Shown one piece after another: positions 15,301-24,496 of a DNA stretch of 44,854 nucleotides. How positions within the stretch are numbered: position 1 is the stretch's first letter; the number at the start of each line of letters is the position of its first letter. Origin of the DNA: a virus; the IMG/VR virus record IMGVR_UViG_3300037847_001486, positions 1 through 44,854 of that record. One strand, written 5' to 3'. The position numbers and the translations under genes were made by a program. Below the pieces are notes generated by a model that did no database searches, had not been told where the DNA came from, and worked only from the letters and a program-made list of their open reading frames with translations.

Positions 15301-18300
15301 TCATACTCGACAACCTCATTACCTAGTATTGTTCCACTAACGTATTCATTATAATCAGATAGCTTGTCATACATTTTTCTCATGTCTTGAAATACTTCTA
15401 TTTCTTCTGGAGACATAATCTTTTCTAGAGACTGTATGTAAGCACCGACACTAGACATATCTAATCTTGCAAAGTCTTTCTTGATTTGCTTCAATATTTT
15501 AATGTCATGCTTATTATATCCTTCCACCCTGTTACCCTTAGTCCCTTCGAAAGGACCAACAATAGCATCAATGTATGCATCTACGCTAGCTACATTAGGA
15601 TTGTCAGGGTTTAATAGGAACTCTAGTTGGAGTAATGCGGCTTGAACTCTATACTTTGATTCTATTTTTACATTGCTCTGCCCACCAAATTTAGTAGCTG
15701 TAGTGTCAAGCTTGGACATTATTTCAGACACCTCTCTTGCTAGCTGAGAGTATTCAAGAAGGAACACTCCCGTGGACTCTGTCCAAGGCTCAATAAGAGA
15801 CTCTTTAATTTCTGTGCTGTTTTGGTTGCCTAAAGCCATGTCAATCATAGTGGCTGTCATGCCATTAATCATCTCCTCTATTCTCTGAGATTTCTCAGCC
15901 GTACTAAAGTCAGACAATATTGCATTGGCGTTCGCCCTTACAAAAGCAGATGCCTTTGTTCTAGCTAGCGTTACATCTACAGTTGGCAGGCCTTTTATAA
16001 CATCACTTAGTATCTTCGAGTCTTGGTCAGACTTGGTGGCGATGTATTGCTCTAGTAAAGGATTGAAGCTTTCAAGCTCTAATGCCTGAGTCATAGCCTC
16101 ATTTATTTTCCTTAGCCTATCTATCTTCATCGCCTCGAGTGACTCTCTGTCTAGCCTTATGTCTCTATTGAAGATTGTTGCAAGCCTTCTGTTCAATGAA
16201 TTAGGTATTCCTTCAAGGAACTCTTGAGAGTTGAACTGCTGAGACTTATCCATGATTTCATCTATAATCCCCTCCCTGCTTGTAGCAACGTCAGTTGGCC
16301 TCTTTGCCCCCTCAACGTCCTCCTGAACGTCCTCCTGAACGTCTTCCTTAGCATCCTCCTGAACGTCTTCTCCTACATCAGGATCTTTCTCAGCTTTTCT
16401 GCTTGCCTCTTCCTTTTCTGTTCTTCTCTCAGAAACTCTTGTCGCCTCCTCCCTGTCAGCCTTAGCCCCTTCAACATCTCCCATGTCTTCTTTGGTGTCA
16501 GCTCTCAAATCTAGAAAAGCATCTGAGTCGGGATTTTTTTCTATTGCTTGGTTGTATGCTTCTATTGCGCCTTGGTTGTCTCCTGCTTCGCGTAGGTAAA
16601 GCGCAACCATACCCAAGTGATTACTATGGCCTGGTAGAGAGGCAGCTTTTCTAGCTATAGGCAACGCCTTGTCGGGGCCCTCTGACGTTGCGTTGCTTTC
16701 CTCTCGTACCAACTTAAAATACTCTCCATCTATGTCATTTCTAAAGGCCTCTAAGTATGTTGAAAGATTTACAGGATCATTTATAACCTCTCGCGCAAAC
16801 CTTTCTTTTTTCTCTTGTAGGTCAGGGAAGTCTGTAAAGTCTGAATCCATAACCTCATTAAAAAATTCTACGTCTTCACTTGGGACATCTACATCTCCAG
16901 CATCAACTTGATCTTGTAATATCTTGGAGTCCTTCATAGTAGCCTGAACATCAGGAGTGCTTACACCCTCTTGTGTAGGTAGCTTTGTTACTAATGACGT
17001 AGCCTCTACTGCCCCTCCCTTCTGAATTAATTCAGATATAGAGAAGATAGTATTTGTTATGTCCTGACTATTACTTAGACTAATTCTACTAGGCTCTGTG
17101 GTTATTTCTCCTTCTTGGTTTACTGTGGTTTTTTGAGGAGCAAATAAATCTCTGATATTTCTAAAGAAATTATTTATTGTGTATCTAGACTCCTGATTGA
17201 GTTCCGCCTGACCCATAGCTATATCAGCCATTACATTCGCAAGAGTTTCGCCACTCACCTGCCCTTCAGGATACATTCTAGTAAACGCAGCCCACTCATT
17301 AGGGTTTATTATTCCTTGAGTAGCGGGGTCGCTATTTAACGCCTCGATAACCTTGTTGAAGTCCACAGAACTAACGCCACTTCCCATTGTGAAGTCAGGG
17401 TTAGTTAAGACCCAATGCGACACCTCATGATACAACTCTCTTGGTGTAAGTACAGCACCCTCTCTTATGACTACAACCCCGTTATGCACCATGGCCTTTG
17501 TATCCTTTGGACTCACACCTGCTTCGTTGGCAGGGATGCTGTCGTACTCTTCGCTAGGAAGTGTTGTGATTGGAACTCCGTTTGCTTTGAAATTTTTTAT
17601 GCCATTGTCTACTATAACCACGTCAAGGTCACTTCGTATTTGAGCCTCAGTCTTTGTCTTGGCCTCCACTTCTAAATCTGGTGATACATCTAACTGACCA
17701 TCTACAAATACTCGATACCCCCCATCAACTAGTGATTTCGTATCAAATGTTGTCTCCCCTGTTTCAGTGTCAGCCTCGGTGCTATATACTAACTTACCGT
17801 CTTGAGCGTACACAGAAACAGTAGCTCCCTTATATTTGTCATTAACCTTTATAGTGACAACGCCAGTCTCTGGGTCTGCCGTGAGTCTAGCGGCATTAGT
17901 GTTGGTGGTTGCTTCCACTTTTGAGCCATTCACTACAACGTTAACTCCACTAGTATACCCTTGCTCAAACTCTCTTTTAGTGGCACGCACCTCGTTCATG
18001 CCGGTCTTTTCATTGAATCGAATTGGCCGGTCTAGAAGGTGAGCAGGAATTTCATCTGCTTTAAAAGAATAAATTCTCGGAGTGTCCATCTCAACGGCAT
18101 CATCTATTCTTTCATCTAGTGCCTTCTGCCTTTCATTTATTTCATTTATTACTTCCTGCCTTTTAGCATCGTCTTTTATTTCTTGGGCAGCCTCTAAATC
18201 CTTGTTAATGTTTATTTGGTCAACAACAATCTGATGGCTAACATCTTCTGAAGTATTCTTTATTCTATCGGGGGTGTTCTCAATATACTCCTTGGCCATA

Positions 18301-21300
18301 ACCATAGCTAAGTTCGCCTGCTCTTGAGTTATCTCTCCCTCCTTAATGCCCCTCTCAAGTCTTGACTGAAGCGTGGCTGGGTTAGAAGCAAGTTCCTTAA
18401 AGTATTGCTGTTGAGTTGTAGTGAAATCGCTAATGTTTATAGTAGCACCTCCACCTATCCCTCCGAACATTCCAGAAAGGATTGCTATGTCTATAGTTTC
18501 GTTTAGTCCAGGGATACCATCTATTGCATTGCCACCCATCATTATCTCCTTGGTGATGTTCTTTTGGATTTGATCCAAGAACTCTTGGGTGAACTCAAGG
18601 CCCGCCCCTGCCATCATAGTCTTTGCTATCTCTAAAGTTATTTGAGAAGTAGCAACCCCATCTGCCTGAGCCACTGCTTTTATAAGGTCATCAGAGTACC
18701 TCTGCATAACCTTATTGAATATTGGACTCGCTTTGCTAAAAAACTCAACACCAAAGGCTTGTGCCGTTAGAGTTGTAAATACTGAGTTAACAGCAGCTGC
18801 TGCTGATGCTTCCCTTGCACTAATGTCTGGGCTTTCTACTAGTGCTGTGAATTGAGCGTCATAAGACTGAGTGAATATCGTGGCCATTTTAGTTGCATTG
18901 ATAGCCCCTGATCCGAACCCATACATCCCCGCAACTCCACCTCCCGATATGGTACTTAATATTTGAGTCCCAATTTTTAAACCGTTATTATAAAAACCAA
19001 ACAAGCTTCTATCATAGCTTGACCCCAATCGCAAGTCATTCAATTTCTCTTCTGATAAAGACCCCACAAGCTTATTTGTGATTCGAGGGTCTACCATAGA
19101 TAGATTCTCGTCATATGCTATCCCTGTAAGCTCACCATCCTTCGTCGTCCCTAGTCTTATCTTCTTACCGTCAAATTCAACAACATCTGTTAGATATAAT
19201 CCAGTGTTAGCTCTTGTTGGAGTTGCCACTTGATTTTTATTCATAATGATTTCGGCAACATCATAGAAGTTATCTCCTGCCTCGTTATCCCCTATGGCAT
19301 ATGCCATTTCTCCCAACACACTATTCATCAAACCAAATGCACCTCTAGGCCCACTAAACACACCATCGGTAATAGACTGCATTGACATAGCAAGGAAGGC
19401 TAACTTGGGATTTTTGCTAACCCATTCGTCTAGTTTTATTTGATCTTCATATCTTATATATGCCAACTCACCGTAAACATCTGTAACACTAGATTTAGTG
19501 AACGTAGTAAACCTATTGACATATTGGTCGGCCATGTTCATATGGTGAGTGTATAGTTGAGCTTGCCTTGGCGTAGCCTTGTAAGAGACACCATTGACTT
19601 CAATATCAATCAAGCTCTCTTCGGGTATTAACTCCCTATTATCATTTAATACAATAGCGGCTATTGCCAACTGCTCGTGCAATTCCTTTTGCTCTGACAG
19701 CCAAGTATATTCAGCGGCCTGATCCTCTAGAAGGGAGTTTAAAAAATCAGCCGCCTCGTCTCGGTCTAACATTTTGTTTTTATTCTTGTCAAACTCTCCT
19801 AAGCGTGCATCTAATCTAAACGCACCTCCTAATTCTTTTATCGCTAAATTGTATGCTTCATCATCAGTATACTTTCTAGTCTTAAATACGTGGTCTTTAT
19901 CAGACTTCATTATAGACTGATTACGTATAAATGCCGACCTAATATCCTTTAGTATATCCTCTGGCATATTTTCTTCAATCTCACTTCTTCTCGGATACCC
20001 ACTATACAAGGGCGAAAAGTTAAAGACTGTTCCTTTTGCATCAGGATTCCCGTGATTCTCAGGGTCTAGCGACGGAAGTATATTTCCATTAAGCTCAGAC
20101 ATAACGTCTAAATAAGACAGACCTGTCCTATCCATTATTTGGCGTATCTTATTTATGCCATCAAATGCAAATTGCTCTATCTCATAATTTTTTCTCCAAT
20201 CCTCGCCATACTTCTCGGTCATCTTGTTAGATACGTACTCGTTTTTGAGCCTATCATATATTATATCGTATCGGCTTTTAACAGGATAGTTGGTAACATA
20301 ACCACCAGACTCTGTTTCTGCTATGGCCATCTCTCGATCCCTTTGATATTGACCACCTCTTGATTCAATAACTGTTCCCCCTGGATATTCATTTGAGGAA
20401 GTAGACATCTGCTCCAACCTTGCATCCTCTTCGCTTATCTCCAATTGTACTTGAGCGGGTCCGAACTGACTAAACTCCTTGCTGAACCTATCAAAGTCTT
20501 GTTGGTGCTTGAATATGACAGGGTCATCAGTACTCATAACAGTTTTCAACTCTTGGAATTGCGTTTCTAAGCTGAATAGCTCCTTATATATTTCAACTCT
20601 ATCTTGAGGACTAGCATCGGCAAACACCTCGACCATATCTTTTCTGTCCTTGAAGGCTATGCCTGAGGTGTATTTCATTATGTCCTGCTCAAACTCCTGA
20701 GGCGTTTTGTTGTATATTTGTTCTATAACCTCAACCCTCGTACTGCCACGATATATGTCATCATAATCTATATAGTCTCCATAATTATATTGCAGTAAGT
20801 CTGAATAGTAATTATTACTAACAACCCTTTCAAATGGATTTGTGTATCCAATAAAACCTCCATTGTAATCTTTCGTGCCTAGAGATATAGTATACTGAGA
20901 ATTTGGATTGGATTGAATCATAGATACTGTTGCCATCTCCCTATAGAATTGCTCCTCAGGTATATTATAAAGAGCTGACATTTCTTCAATTCCCTTTCTT
21001 ATTTGTGATCCGAACCCATCTATTTTTACATGTTCAATGCCATTACGCCCTTCGTAAATACTTTGAATAGACGCATCGTTTATTTTTGATTTATCTATAA
21101 TGCCATTGTAAAGATTCTCACGTGTCTCGCGATTAGTCTGTAGGTATTCATGTGCATATCCTATGTCAAGATACGTAGTGCTTTCTAGGCCAGGGATGGG
21201 GTCTAGACTTGGGTTGTATTGGGGCTCTTCACTATAGTGATAGTTGAATATGAGGTTTCTCCTCCGGTCACTATTCCCACTCCCCAAGGCCGTAGGGTTT

Positions 21301-21524
21301 CCAGTGCCATATATTGGTTTAACTATAGCTTGCGTGTAGTCTATAAGTGTACCTTCCCCTGAAGCGTCTAATTCTTCTCTAGAACCAAATTCTTCGATGG
21401 CGGTTTCAGCGTCTTGTTGTTGTACTGCATCTTGACCGTTCTCGTTCGTTCCCTCTCCTGTGCTTGTTTCATCTCCAGGACCTGTCCCTTCTCCGGGGCT
21501 CATTAAATTCAAGTCTTCAACCAT
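12318..21524 (-). CDS. Giant virion protein (3068 aa): putative internal/ejection protein with zincin-like motif
   Basis: By far the largest gene, last in the late operon, in the place where podoviruses encode internal proteins ejected with the DNA. Visible parts in order: an acidic Gly/Glu-rich N-terminus, an EF-hand-like loop DKNKNKMLDRDEA (about 578-592), hydrophobic Gly-rich segments near 870-950, an Ig-like strand segment (about 1221-1275), a HEVSH zinc-peptidase-type motif (1366-1370), two TPR-like repeats (about 1630-1690), a DVQE acidic repeat (about 1718-1738), and C-terminal hydrophobic helices (near 2470-2500). Multi-domain architecture recalls polyvalent phage proteins. No DxDGD RNA polymerase motif was seen. 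Roles in peptidoglycan passage, host protein cleavage or membrane channel formation are inference. Confidence 0.85.
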   Translation of the reverse strand: MVEDLNLMSPGEGTGPGDETSTGEGTNENGQDAVQQQDAETAIEEFGSREELDASGEGTLIDYTQAIVKPIYGTGNPTALGSGNSDRRRNLIFNYHYSEEPQYNPSLDPIPGLESTTYLDIGYAHEYLQTNRETRENLYNGIIDKSKINDASIQSIYEGRNGIEHVKIDGFGSQIRKGIEEMSALYNIPEEQFYREMATVSMIQSNPNSQYTISLGTKDYNGGFIGYTNPFERVVSNNYYSDLLQYNYGDYIDYDDIYRGSTRVEVIEQIYNKTPQEFEQDIMKYTSGIAFKDRKDMVEVFADASPQDRVEIYKELFSLETQFQELKTVMSTDDPVIFKHQQDFDRFSKEFSQFGPAQVQLEISEEDARLEQMSTSSNEYPGGTVIESRGGQYQRDREMAIAETESGGYVTNYPVKSRYDIIYDRLKNEYVSNKMTEKYGEDWRKNYEIEQFAFDGINKIRQIMDRTGLSYLDVMSELNGNILPSLDPENHGNPDAKGTVFNFSPLYSGYPRRSEIEENMPEDILKDIRSAFIRNQSIMKSDKDHVFKTRKYTDDEAYNLAIKELGGAFRLDARLGEFDKNKNKMLDRDEAADFLNSLLEDQAAEYTWLSEQKELHEQLAIAAIVLNDNRELIPEESLIDIEVNGVSYKATPRQAQLYTHHMNMADQYVNRFTTFTKSSVTDVYGELAYIRYEDQIKLDEWVSKNPKLAFLAMSMQSITDGVFSGPRGAFGLMNSVLGEMAYAIGDNEAGDNFYDVAEIIMNKNQVATPTRANTGLYLTDVVEFDGKKIRLGTTKDGELTGIAYDENLSMVDPRITNKLVGSLSEEKLNDLRLGSSYDRSLFGFYNNGLKIGTQILSTISGGGVAGMYGFGSGAINATKMATIFTQSYDAQFTALVESPDISAREASAAAAVNSVFTTLTAQAFGVEFFSKASPIFNKVMQRYSDDLIKAVAQADGVATSQITLEIAKTMMAGAGLEFTQEFLDQIQKNITKEIMMGGNAIDGIPGLNETIDIAILSGMFGGIGGGATINISDFTTTQQQYFKELASNPATLQSRLERGIKEGEITQEQANLAMVMAKEYIENTPDRIKNTSEDVSHQIVVDQININKDLEAAQEIKDDAKRQEVINEINERQKALDERIDDAVEMDTPRIYSFKADEIPAHLLDRPIRFNEKTGMNEVRATKREFEQGYTSGVNVVVNGSKVEATTNTNAARLTADPETGVVTIKVNDKYKGATVSVYAQDGKLVYSTEADTETGETTFDTKSLVDGGYRVFVDGQLDVSPDLEVEAKTKTEAQIRSDLDVVIVDNGIKNFKANGVPITTLPSEEYDSIPANEAGVSPKDTKAMVHNGVVVIREGAVLTPRELYHEVSHWVLTNPDFTMGSGVSSVDFNKVIEALNSDPATQGIINPNEWAAFTRMYPEGQVSGETLANVMADIAMGQAELNQESRYTINNFFRNIRDLFAPQKTTVNQEGEITTEPSRISLSNSQDITNTIFSISELIQKGGAVEATSLVTKLPTQEGVSTPDVQATMKDSKILQDQVDAGDVDVPSEDVEFFNEVMDSDFTDFPDLQEKKERFAREVINDPVNLSTYLEAFRNDIDGEYFKLVREESNATSEGPDKALPIARKAASLPGHSNHLGMVALYLREAGDNQGAIEAYNQAIEKNPDSDAFLDLRADTKEDMGDVEGAKADREEATRVSERRTEKEEASRKAEKDPDVGEDVQEDAKEDVQEDVQEDVEGAKRPTDVATSREGIIDEIMDKSQQFNSQEFLEGIPNSLNRRLATIFNRDIRLDRESLEAMKIDRLRKINEAMTQALELESFNPLLEQYIATKSDQDSKILSDVIKGLPTVDVTLARTKASAFVRANANAILSDFSTAEKSQRIEEMINGMTATMIDMALGNQNSTEIKESLIEPWTESTGVFLLEYSQLAREVSEIMSKLDTTATKFGGQSNVKIESKYRVQAALLQLEFLLNPDNPNVASVDAYIDAIVGPFEGTKGNRVEGYNKHDIKILKQIKKDFARLDMSSVGAYIQSLEKIMSPEEIEVFQDMRKMYDKLSDYNEYVSGTILGNEVVEYEGYVHHSSIVRPHGQDVELASEALRAESITQAKINKEPPPTVNRTEGGVGVAIHFDPEYTYNRAAKSLIEYANVAPASLLVDRTISKTGTKLDGEKSDVFNGVRSYMANLTEQIIRNVSSVDQTSSLLSFTDMMTTLRKNAFRGLLTNSNRFADAASNAVYAMTIPEIITPGVAGYLKIWNSDMSMSTILQNTGCTVGQRIVPSKAGFGGKASATETGVVINNVDQARSDMSNYLLNLFRVGEIPFEKVGEISDFIITAPDRPFAGPVWFGTMANEFNAITGENIDWEAIHRNDPAYMNMFSNAIRQARRAADENVTRMITQTGSLADLRMRINNLKNSKKRKIFSGKAITEALFAMSTFQLNDVDNFRKAISGLSKSGKMSKGNAARLLAATQFRQIAYFTAKAYTIGYVLSLFARDDYEDEQGQEFMPENYIDALRTGGIQGVASLMGIYDANQMTSLFISSGINTVQEWITEGEVDFRQKAAYGNKILENMMGRVDETSEWEQYIIAAMAMAGPTFNFYVKPFWKWAMAKKELDDLGTDTDPFTNRRRQSLENKISRLESRLGLYPFSGEYSGTIFGVAMPGFSDMQKVLNETASDWDFDMAMFEQIGVDIAMSQYSQDLNSEIKPNFRYVTVKNELTGKVEYIPKEYNGYDEKATTRFNPETGETEQGGETWSDVESEVERRYNVDLNTELARILEARYGKKLDPTAITMSGGQPVYSIQTPEYLNRYGITMAQKNSAQREANRNLGFAGGRDNELLRYDNNGEKGIGYDYLMDVIGDFSYKHFGVKKTVALVSNYTGSYGDADVYYTYEELNELKYEEYNLLAGVGNATVVGGEPFFTAGQVKELYESDVVIDAQTKEEYIHPDYELEDEQQMRDWINDGFSSGLNMPSKLENANDDDLLSLEEVSQLSPYGQVLSKAITDLRKSNEDKTKAEKDSEEYRFTYGDPSVHVGHSNFIQVQGELRVAGGFNNIPYPKTKYVNMYDATVKAP
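16314..16369 (-). repeat. 12-base tandem repeat coding DVQE in the giant virion protein
   Basis: A 12-base unit read on the + strand as AACGTCCTCCTG recurs four times with small changes and one divergent copy. On the coding strand it gives an acidic DVQE/DAKE series following the TPR segment. It is a flexible linker-like repeat, prone to copy-number change between relatives. Confidence 0.7.
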
Positions 21525-21525
21525 G

Positions 21526-23526
21526 CTACTTTATGTTATTAATTATAGACTCTACCTGTTCAAAAAGTGAACTAAATTCAAATTGAGTTTCTTGACTCAT
21601 ATCTTCTGCCCCTTTACCCCCATATATAGTTCCGTAAACCATACTCCCACCAATTGTCCCTGCAAAATCGTATTTCATTTCCGCAGTATTCAGTGTTATA
21701 CTAGATATGAAATTATCTATTTCGCGCTGTAAATCCCTAGCTTGATTTCTCCCCGCTTGGCTTATTGACATATTCTTAGATAAATTCCCTACCAATTCAG
21801 ATACCTTCCTTAAAGACCCTTGAGCGTCGTCCTTTAAGCTATCCATCTTTTTCTTAGTATCTGCGTTCTTAAAGTTACCAGCCAAACCATAAATACCTGA
21901 CTTGTTCAATAAGTTTGGCGCACTGTATATGCTATAGTTTAACTCTTCTAGTTCTGCTAATGTGTTTTCGTATGAAGCTGTAGTACTAAAGTCTATGGCC
22001 CCGTCATTTACGCCTTTGGTAATAGCCCTCCTCATATCTTCATACTCTCCGCTAGCCTGTGGCATATTAGCTTGAGTAGTACCTATATAGCCGTTTACAT
22101 CCATACCCATAAGCACATCTATGACTTCATTTTTCTCCCTAGTCGACATGCTTAACCACTCAGCATTATTGTTAGGAACTCCAGTCCTATCAGTAGATGA
22201 CGTACCGCCTAATCCATTTATGTTCCCGTCGGAGTCAATGGTAATTGTACCTGCGTTTACGTTTGTAGCTGCAGCTATAACACCTGTTGCTGCCCGGAAT
22301 GAATCAACTTTCCCAGGGAATCTTGCTTTTATTACATTCATCCAAGGGGCTGGAGCAAAGTCTTTCGATGAGCCATTGCCATCGCTGTCACTACGATCTC
22401 TAATTATCCTTTGCTTTGAAATTTTAAAGTCCTTAGCTGCTAGGGCTCTGTCCAATCCATCTCTCTCGAAATCTCTATTTTGGCTTTCAGATAAGTATGG
22501 TTGTAATAAGTTCTGCTCATCTCTGTACACGTATATTTCTTTGCTTCCCTCCTTGTTGTACTTGGCATCTGATTGTAGAGTTTCTAAATCCACATCGTCA
22601 CTTACATCGACTAGCTCATATCCTATTTGTTCAAGAGCCGATGCCCTATCTCTTACATTTACTGCGCCTAGAGCTGAATTAATTGTTTTAAATATATTGT
22701 AGTATGCTTGACCATAGTTAGTAAGAGCTCCATCTGATGCCGCATCAGCATTCATCTCCTGTACTTTAGTAAAGTCTTCGCTTTCTACTGCATCTATAAA
22801 TTTAGATGGATCACCCATGGCATAGTAATCCTCATACACTTGCAATACATTGGCCTCGCCACCTAGTATTTCAACCACCTCGCTTGATTCAATAATACCT
22901 GTAATCTCAGTCCCTAGATTTTTATTGAATTCAGTAGCATCAAACTCGTCGTGAAAGTCCTGATTGGTGTTGACTATGTTGGCCATGTCTACGGTCTTAG
23001 ACATATCTATATTCCCATCCTTATCCTTCGACCCCATTAAAAGGTTCATGTTGTTAGGGTCGACAACTAACCCCCACTGCTCTAGATTACCAAACTTAAA
23101 CCTGTCCTGCTGAATAAAATCATCGAGTGCACTGCCAGTTCCTGTCCTATCCGTAACAAACTTCTGATACTCTTCACCCCACGTAGTCATGTATTGGTTA
23201 TACATCTTATAGCCATCAGCTAGTCTCTGTTGACCTGCTCTTGCAGTACTAGGCTTTATTAAGCCACGACGCATTAGCCTTACGTTTGTTAGGTAGGCTT
23301 GACGCGCATCGTTGGAGCTTCTGATTATCTCTCCGTTTACGCTAGTCTCTGGCGTTACGGCCTGCTTGTCTAGTTCGGCTAGCTCTTTGGCCTGTGCGTC
23401 TGCTATTGATTTCTTTCGCTGATCTCTAGAAGCCTTCTCTGCTAATAGGTCTTGGCTAAACTTCTCTGCTAGCCCTCCCCAATTTACTCTAGGTTTGTCT
23501 CCTCTTTTATAACCGAAATACGACAT
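21526..23526 (-). CDS. Putative internal virion protein (666 aa)
   Basis: Lies one base upstream of the giant protein gene and downstream of the 315-residue protein, forming a set of three consecutive late genes typical of podoviral internal or ejection proteins. The N-terminal 70 residues are basic and helical (AEKFSQDLLAEKASRDQRKK), likely coiled coil. The rest is Asp/Asn-rich mixed structure without a known enzyme motif. No signal peptide or membrane helix is seen. The assignment rests on gene order and composition rather than on recognised homology. Confidence 0.7.
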   Translation of the reverse strand: MSYFGYKRGDKPRVNWGGLAEKFSQDLLAEKASRDQRKKSIADAQAKELAELDKQAVTPETSVNGEIIRSSNDARQAYLTNVRLMRRGLIKPSTARAGQQRLADGYKMYNQYMTTWGEEYQKFVTDRTGTGSALDDFIQQDRFKFGNLEQWGLVVDPNNMNLLMGSKDKDGNIDMSKTVDMANIVNTNQDFHDEFDATEFNKNLGTEITGIIESSEVVEILGGEANVLQVYEDYYAMGDPSKFIDAVESEDFTKVQEMNADAASDGALTNYGQAYYNIFKTINSALGAVNVRDRASALEQIGYELVDVSDDVDLETLQSDAKYNKEGSKEIYVYRDEQNLLQPYLSESQNRDFERDGLDRALAAKDFKISKQRIIRDRSDSDGNGSSKDFAPAPWMNVIKARFPGKVDSFRAATGVIAAATNVNAGTITIDSDGNINGLGGTSSTDRTGVPNNNAEWLSMSTREKNEVIDVLMGMDVNGYIGTTQANMPQASGEYEDMRRAITKGVNDGAIDFSTTASYENTLAELEELNYSIYSAPNLLNKSGIYGLAGNFKNADTKKKMDSLKDDAQGSLRKVSELVGNLSKNMSISQAGRNQARDLQREIDNFISSITLNTAEMKYDFAGTIGGSMVYGTIYGGKGAEDMSQETQFEFSSLFEQVESIINNIK

Positions 23527-23529
23527 GCT

Positions 23530-24477
23530 TTAATCATTTGAAAGTGACATGAGAGCTTCAAGGGCTTTGGGGTCCGAGGCAAGCACCTGCAACACTTTAG
23601 ATAATTGAGAGTCTACCTTAGTCTCGCCATCTGTTAAGTTCTCTGTGTTCAGGTCTGACGTGCTTATCGTCGGGGCTCCCGTGCCTGTTATCAGATTGAA
23701 TCTATCCTGCATAGTCCCTTCTTCGCCAAACCTAATAAACTCTCTAAGATTCTTGGCGGCGGTACTAGCGAATATGTCTCTGAGCTGTGGTTCATCAACT
23801 CCCGTAAAGCCCTCTGCGGTTTCATAAATTCCTTTGGCTCTTAGGTTTTCAAGAAACGCAGCTTGTTCATCCCCTAGTAAGTTAAACTCATCCATCGCCT
23901 TGTCTGCTAGTCTGCCTTGCCTACCCTTAGCGTATAGTGGAATTGTTGCCGCAAGCCCTGCGGTCAATAGTTCTCCTCCTGCGCTAACCGCGCCTTGAAT
24001 GGCCTGAGTTCTAGCAGCGGCTGATTCTGCTTGAGCCTCTCTCGCTCCTGCAATCTCCTGCTGTGTTATTGACTGAAGGGTTTGATCCATTCTCTGCTTG
24101 TCTCCCACCACAGCCTGCTGCCTAGCCTGCTCTTGCTCGATAAGGTTTTGGCGCAGTCCAAGCATATTACCTATGCCAGCTTGAGCCTGAGCTGTAGCTC
24201 CTCCCAATACAGCCCTAACCCCTGCTTCTTGCAAGCCTCTTGTGGCCTGCTCTTGGGCTGCTAGCATTCTACCTGAAATCTCATCAGTGATGCCTGTTCG
24301 AGTTCTAAGCTCTTCTGTTCTAAGAATCTTTGCCCGGTCCTCCAGCTCCTGAACTCCTCGCGCAATAGCCTTCTGTTGTTTTTTAATTTTTTTGTTTTCC
24401 TGACGAGCTACTATTGATTGAGTGATTACGCCCCCCAATTTACCTGCTCCCATAGCGATTAAAGAAAATGGATCCAT
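23530..24477 (-). CDS. Putative internal/ejection protein with long coiled coil (315 aa)
   Basis: The N-terminus MDPFSLIAMGAGKLGGVITQ is a hydrophobic, small-residue segment, followed by about 150 residues of Ala/Gln/Glu-rich helix (for example QARQQAVVGDKQRMDQTLQS) and a second Gly/Ala-rich apolar segment (AGGELLTAGLAATIPLYA, about 166-183). This amphipathic-plus-coiled-coil build is typical of DNA-ejection proteins that enter the host envelope. It is the first of three genes ending the late operon. A TATCTTTA motif sits 5 bases upstream of its ATG, suggesting its own promoter. Confidence 0.7.
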   Translation of the reverse strand: MDPFSLIAMGAGKLGGVITQSIVARQENKKIKKQQKAIARGVQELEDRAKILRTEELRTRTGITDEISGRMLAAQEQATRGLQEAGVRAVLGGATAQAQAGIGNMLGLRQNLIEQEQARQQAVVGDKQRMDQTLQSITQQEIAGAREAQAESAAARTQAIQGAVSAGGELLTAGLAATIPLYAKGRQGRLADKAMDEFNLLGDEQAAFLENLRAKGIYETAEGFTGVDEPQLRDIFASTAAKNLREFIRFGEEGTMQDRFNLITGTGAPTISTSDLNTENLTDGETKVDSQLSKVLQVLASDPKALEALMSLSND

Positions 24478-24482
24478 GTCGG

Positions 24483-24495
24483 TAAAGATACCAAA
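24483..24495 (-). promoter_or_regulatory. Promoter-like motif TATCTTTA 5 bases before the ejection-protein ATG
   Basis: On the - strand TTTTGG is followed directly by TATCTTTA (24490-24483), then 5 bases and the ATG at 24477. The element resembles the Bacteroidetes -7 box TAnnTTTG with a final A. The same arrangement, TTTTG-TATCTTTA-N5-ATG, occurs before the ring-protein gene at 33513. No clear -33 TTG lies 17-23 bases upstream, so promoter activity is unproved. Confidence 0.4.
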
Positions 24496-24496
24496 A

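Noticed and set aside
16314-16369. Short direct repeats considered as a CRISPR-like array
   Set aside because: The units are 12 bases with no spacers and are in frame within the giant protein as DVQE repeats.
12318-21524. Giant protein as a virion RNA polymerase
   Set aside because: No DxDGD or other polymerase catalytic motif was found on reading the protein; the content is structural and metalloprotease-like.
22121-22702. Long + strand open frame (193 residues) opposite the 666-residue virion gene
   Set aside because: Ser/Leu-rich shadow of the coding strand with no motif or leader; the opposite frame is a coherent late gene.
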